Assembly (NCBI GenBank): GCA_902729315.2
Contig: LR746278.1
Span: forward strand, 2,325,001-2,389,000
DNA from: Spirodela intermedia
Taxonomy: Eukaryota > Streptophyta > Magnoliopsida > Alismatales > Araceae
Length of the DNA stretch: 64,000 nt
Direction of reading: 5' to 3'
Below, piece after piece: positions 60,889 through 64,000 of this stretch. A model generated the notes under the pieces. That model was given only the letters and a program-made list of their open reading frames with translations, was not told the DNA's origin and did not search any database. Numbering within the stretch: position 1 is the first letter of the stretch; every line of letters begins with the position of its first letter. Made by a program: the position numbers and the translations under genes.

Positions 60889-61095
60889 TGTTACGCAGAA
60901 CAAGCTATATTAGGCTTTACTTCTATTTTTCTTTGTCTTATTATTAGATGTATTTTCTCTTTTTCGTGATCCTATTATTAGACCTGTACGTAATACTAGT
61001 AATGTTTATTAGACACCAATATAAACACCGGCAAATTGCCTTGAGAAGGGCTAACTCGGTTTTTCCTTTTCTTGCTTCCACTATATCTCGTGACA
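60889..61095 (+). repeat. 3' LTR of copia element 2
   Basis: 207 bp, matches the 5' LTR over its length with many substitutions and small gaps. Confidence 0.93.
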
Positions 61096-62313
61096 TAGTG
61101 TTTTGCAGGAGATCAGCCACATCGATAGAATAGTTGACTGGCATGGGCAGAACTTAGTTCAATACCAAGTTCTATGCATCCATCGGAACCTCTCTATTCA
61201 AGATCACGCATGGACGTGTTCCCCTAGCCTTACTACGCTATGAACTGGGAGCAGCAGCCACAACATATCTCGACAAGCTACTATGGGAGTAGGATGAGGC
61301 CTTGGAACAGTTGAAGCACCATTTGACTCAAGCCTAGGCAAAGATGAAGCGATATGTCAATAGCCAGAGGTGCAACTTGGAATTTCAACCTTTGGCTATG
61401 CTTACATGCAATAATCATTGGCCCGACAACCCTACAAAAAACTTGCCCTTGATTTTTTTTGACTTATTTCAAGTCTTGGCATATCATTTGAATCTACTGT
61501 TGGAGACAACCAATCTACCTTGTGTTTCACATGTCCCAACTAAATCCTGCCAAAGGAGCAGGACCCCTCAGGCCTATTAGTGGGCTTTGACTAAATGAGG
61601 GGCTAACTTGGACAATGGAGCTTGTGGAAGTTTTGGCTGTCCGACATGAGGCCACAGGTCCGGAAGTCCTCATCAACTAAAAAAAACCTCCCCAATTGGA
61701 GGCCACAAGGGAGACCGCACGGAGCATTCAACACTAATTTCCTTAGTTTCACCTTAAGGACAAGGTGAGTGTCTTAGGTAGAATTCACAACCTTGTAGAC
61801 AAAGATCTAGTTGGGCTCAAGTCAACAACTGTAACCACTATTTAGAGACAGAGGGACCAGATGGCAGCAATGACCCAAAGATTAGACCAAAGGACACTAA
61901 GCCAGACTAGAGCAGCAGTATGAATAGTTGGCTCACATCAACAGAATTAATGGCTCGGTCAGAAGTAGTCGTGGACACAATCACAATAAATGACCTGACC
62001 ACCAATAAAGAGACAGACCCCGGCACTAGAGAGGAGGAAATTTTTTCGAGTCCAAGCTCCCCACGAGGAGAGGAGAGTTGTCATCTCTAATTGGCTTCCA
62101 TGAGGGCTCCCCAAGCTCCTCTAGTTATCCCCCCCCCCCCCCCCTCCATCTTCAAGTTTTCACTATTCCCTGTCCAAACTATTCTTTCCCTTTGTTCTGT
62201 TCATCACCCCTCTCTTTCCATGTTCTAAATTATCTGTCCTAGAAGATTCTATTCATAGTCTATTTAGTGAAAGTAAAGATCATTTTGGTTGTTCTTCTCA
62301 AGATGTTTCACCT

Positions 62314-62486
62314 TGTTGTAAATGGAGAAACGACCTCTATCACAGAAGACAAAGGGGAGAACAGGGGAAATCATCTCAATTCCATTCTACCATGACACCC
62401 TTTAAAATAGGGAGAAATTTTAAACATTTTTTCAAAAACACTCACAACTAATTACAATACTTTCCAATGACATAGAACTTCCAACA
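62314..62486 (-). repeat. 3' LTR of the TRIM-like element
   Basis: On the minus strand it starts TGTTGGAAGTTC and ends TTTACAACA. It contains a (T)AAA(G)GG promoter-like region weaker than in the other copy. Confidence 0.8.
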
Positions 62487-63749
62487 CTCACCCTCAAGAT
62501 GAACTTTGAGGAAATTCATCTTGACTAAGGTAGTGATAATGAAAATCTTGTCCTCTGAATATTCACTTGTTGGTGATGACGAAGATTCATTGAGGCAAGA
62601 GTTCTCCCTTGGATCGTAGTTAAAGATGACCACTGCTGAGGTTGTGGATTTGCCGACACCTTTGGCCCCTCTGATGGATGTCATGTCTCAAGAACAGCAC
62701 ATCATGAATATGATAGCACGCAGAGAGTATCCATCTGCTCAGAGACCTATATAGTGCTGAGCTCTACTGCAAAGACGCCGTTGACATGGCCAGCTATGGC
62801 AATTGATGTGATGTCGGGCCTCAGCTCTCGAAAGAGGCAAGGGCCAGCAACTCTCATATGAATTGAGTGAGATTGAGACGAATGAATTTGTGGGCGAACT
62901 AGACGGTGAAGGCCATTTCAACGAAGGTAGAGGTGAGCAGGCAACACTAGACAACATAGGTTGTGGAAAACTTTTGTTGTCGGATTATAAAAAACATCAG
63001 ATTGATGCAGAAAAGAGGGAGACGAACTGAGGAGGACGGAGTATGACACTAGACTGAGACAAGAGGCTGCTTTTACCTCTCGCAAGACCACCAATGAAGA
63101 TGGAGACAATAGTAATAGACCTAGATATTTCGGCCTCTAGACATAAGGCTTAATGCAGACAGAATTGTGTCAATGAACTTGATGATGTCATTGACAAACA
63201 TGTTGCTAATGAACTCAGATATACCATCAAATGGTAGATGAAAATCACCCTCGAAGACATGAGATAGAGCACAATCAGTTCTCTCTTGTCGTAGAATTGC
63301 CTCGCTGGCGAAGGACCTCACTGGAAGAGGAGGCGACGCTGGAGTGCTAGTAGAGATGACAGTGACAGTTGTGGCAACTTGTGACTCTAGCAAGATGAAA
63401 AGCTCGTCGTCCTTTCACTAGAGGACTGACGGAAGTAGAGCTGATCTAAATGGTGGAAAGAAAACCTACTCGAAATGGCAGGATATCATGCCTATAAACG
63501 GTGGAAAGACAACACGCCTCAAACGGCACAATAAGTGCTTCATGATGAAACCCTAGCTAGACAAAGCCGACGCTAAACAGAGGCAGCAGCAGTGGCGCTC
63601 CCTTAGGTAGGAGATGTCAAACAAGACCGATGCCAAATAGAGGTGGAAGCAACAGTGGTGGATGCGGCAGCAGCAGGGCCTCCCTCAGGTAGGAGATGGT
63701 GAACAAGAGCTGATGAAACCCTAGCGAAATGAAACCCGCTCTGATACCA

Positions 63750-63921
63750 TGTTGTAAATAGAGAAACGATATTTGTCACAGAGAATAGAGGGGAGAACGG
63801 AGGAAACCGCCTTAATTCCGTTCAACCATTAGACCCCTTAATATAGGGATAAATCTAAGACACTTTTTCAAAAACACCCAAACTAATTACACTATTGTCC
63901 TACGACCTAAAACTTTCAACA
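63750..63921 (-). repeat. 5' LTR of the TRIM-like element
   Basis: On the minus strand it starts TGTTGAAAGTTT and ends TTTACAACA, directly followed by the primer-binding site. Confidence 0.82.
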
Positions 63922-63948
63922 CCACCCACTAATTTGGGGACGCATCAT

Positions 63949-64000
63949 CATCACCTTGTTCTTGCAGTTGGCTCGTTGATCAAGTGCATTGAATTTTCTA
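63949..64000. repeat. Start of a third peroxidase unit (cut by window end)
   Basis: The last 52 bases begin CATCACCTTGTTCTTGCAG and match the first bases of unit 1 (23,439) closely and unit 2 (47,471) less closely, ending in the shared gattttcta-like motif. Only 52 bp can be compared. Confidence 0.65.

Larger units (their letters stand above)
55924..61095 (+). mobile_element. Decayed Ty1/copia retrotransposon 2
   Basis: LTRs 55,924-56,136 and 60,889-61,095 start TGTTACGCAG and end TCGTGACA. A primer site TGGTATCAAAGC follows the 5' LTR and a polypurine ttgagggagag precedes the 3' LTR. Flanks CATTG and TAGTG are a degenerate target duplication at best, but gypsy copy 1 has the uninterrupted target acattgttctgcagagg near 44,817. 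LTR divergence is clearly larger than in copia element 1, so it is older. Confidence 0.93.
55582..62245 (+). mobile_element. Gypsy integrase-3' end fragment, copy 2, split by copia element 2
   Basis: Second copy of the fragment at 44,462-47,455, in two parts, 55,582-55,923 and 61,096-62,245, separated by copia element 2. The parts contain the same integrase remnants (LIEGLPCSNKFNAVLVMVDR near 55,620; HGRVPLALLRYELG near 61,210; AYHLNLLLETTNLPCVSH near 61,483). It lacks the 1.56-kb insert found in copy 1. A poly-C run lies at about 62,129-62,143. Confidence 0.8.
62314..63921 (-). mobile_element. Small non-autonomous LTR element (TRIM-like), minus strand
   Basis: Two direct repeats of 172-173 bp (62,314-62,486 and 63,750-63,921) with TG...CA ends on the minus strand flank 1,263 bp. 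Next to the 63,750 repeat is TGGTATCAGAGCGGG (63,749 downward), an initiator tRNA-Met primer site; next to the other is a purine-rich ttgagggtgag. The inside holds short gag-like frames on the minus strand (63,121-63,393; 62,448-62,684) but no reverse transcriptase or integrase. Total 1.6 kb. No clean target duplication was found. Confidence 0.8.

Noticed and set aside
62129-62143. Poly-C run as a regulatory element
   Set aside because: It lies in gypsy-derived DNA, and copy 1 has only a short C run there; probably slippage or assembly uncertainty.

Overview
The window is nuclear DNA of a flowering plant. Genes have many short exons with GT-AG (and two GC-AG) introns, AT-rich introns, long (CT)n/(TA)n tracts and several LTR retrotransposons. 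GC-rich first exons (cytokinin oxidase, peroxidases) against AT-rich introns suggest a monocot, but this is inference and the species is not identified. No tRNA, rRNA, CRISPR or bacterial-type operon was seen.

Bases 1-23,430 are a gene-dense, single-copy part. In order: the 3' two-thirds of a GH35 beta-galactosidase of the BGAL17 type (+, 12 exons, 5' end outside the window); a ceramidase-superfamily membrane protein (-); a cytokinin dehydrogenase (CKX, -); a repeat-rich spacer; a plastid-targeted SAM methyltransferase (-, 8 exons); and, head-to-head with it across only 176 bp, the plant Fanconi anaemia E homologue FANCE (+), which carries a polyglutamine tract.

Bases 23,439-64,000 are a young, TE-loaded tandem array of class III peroxidase genes. 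The unit is a divergent pair of peroxidases with homologous promoters. Unit 1 holds PRX-A (-, pseudogene) and PRX-B (+, intact). Unit 2 holds PRX-C (-, intact) and PRX-D (+, intact). Each unit begins with the same sequence, which lies 12 bp after the FANCE stop codon in unit 1. That sequence appears a third time in the last 52 bases, so a third unit probably starts at the window edge. PRX-A is broken by a complete Ty1/copia element (24,680-29,150, 5-bp target duplication GAAAC) in its third intron, plus several independent lesions. PRX-C preserves the empty insertion site.

Between and after the units lie a decayed Ty3/gypsy element (about 38,830-43,225, - strand), two copies of a gypsy integrase fragment (44,214-47,455 and 55,333-62,245), a second decayed copia element inserted into the second of these (55,924-61,095), a 249-bp-arm palindrome exactly at the 3' edge of unit 2 (55,015-55,581), and a small non-autonomous LTR element (62,314-63,921). 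All exon borders were placed by hand from splice signals, reading frame and remembered family sequence. In each full gene the exon lengths sum to a multiple of three.
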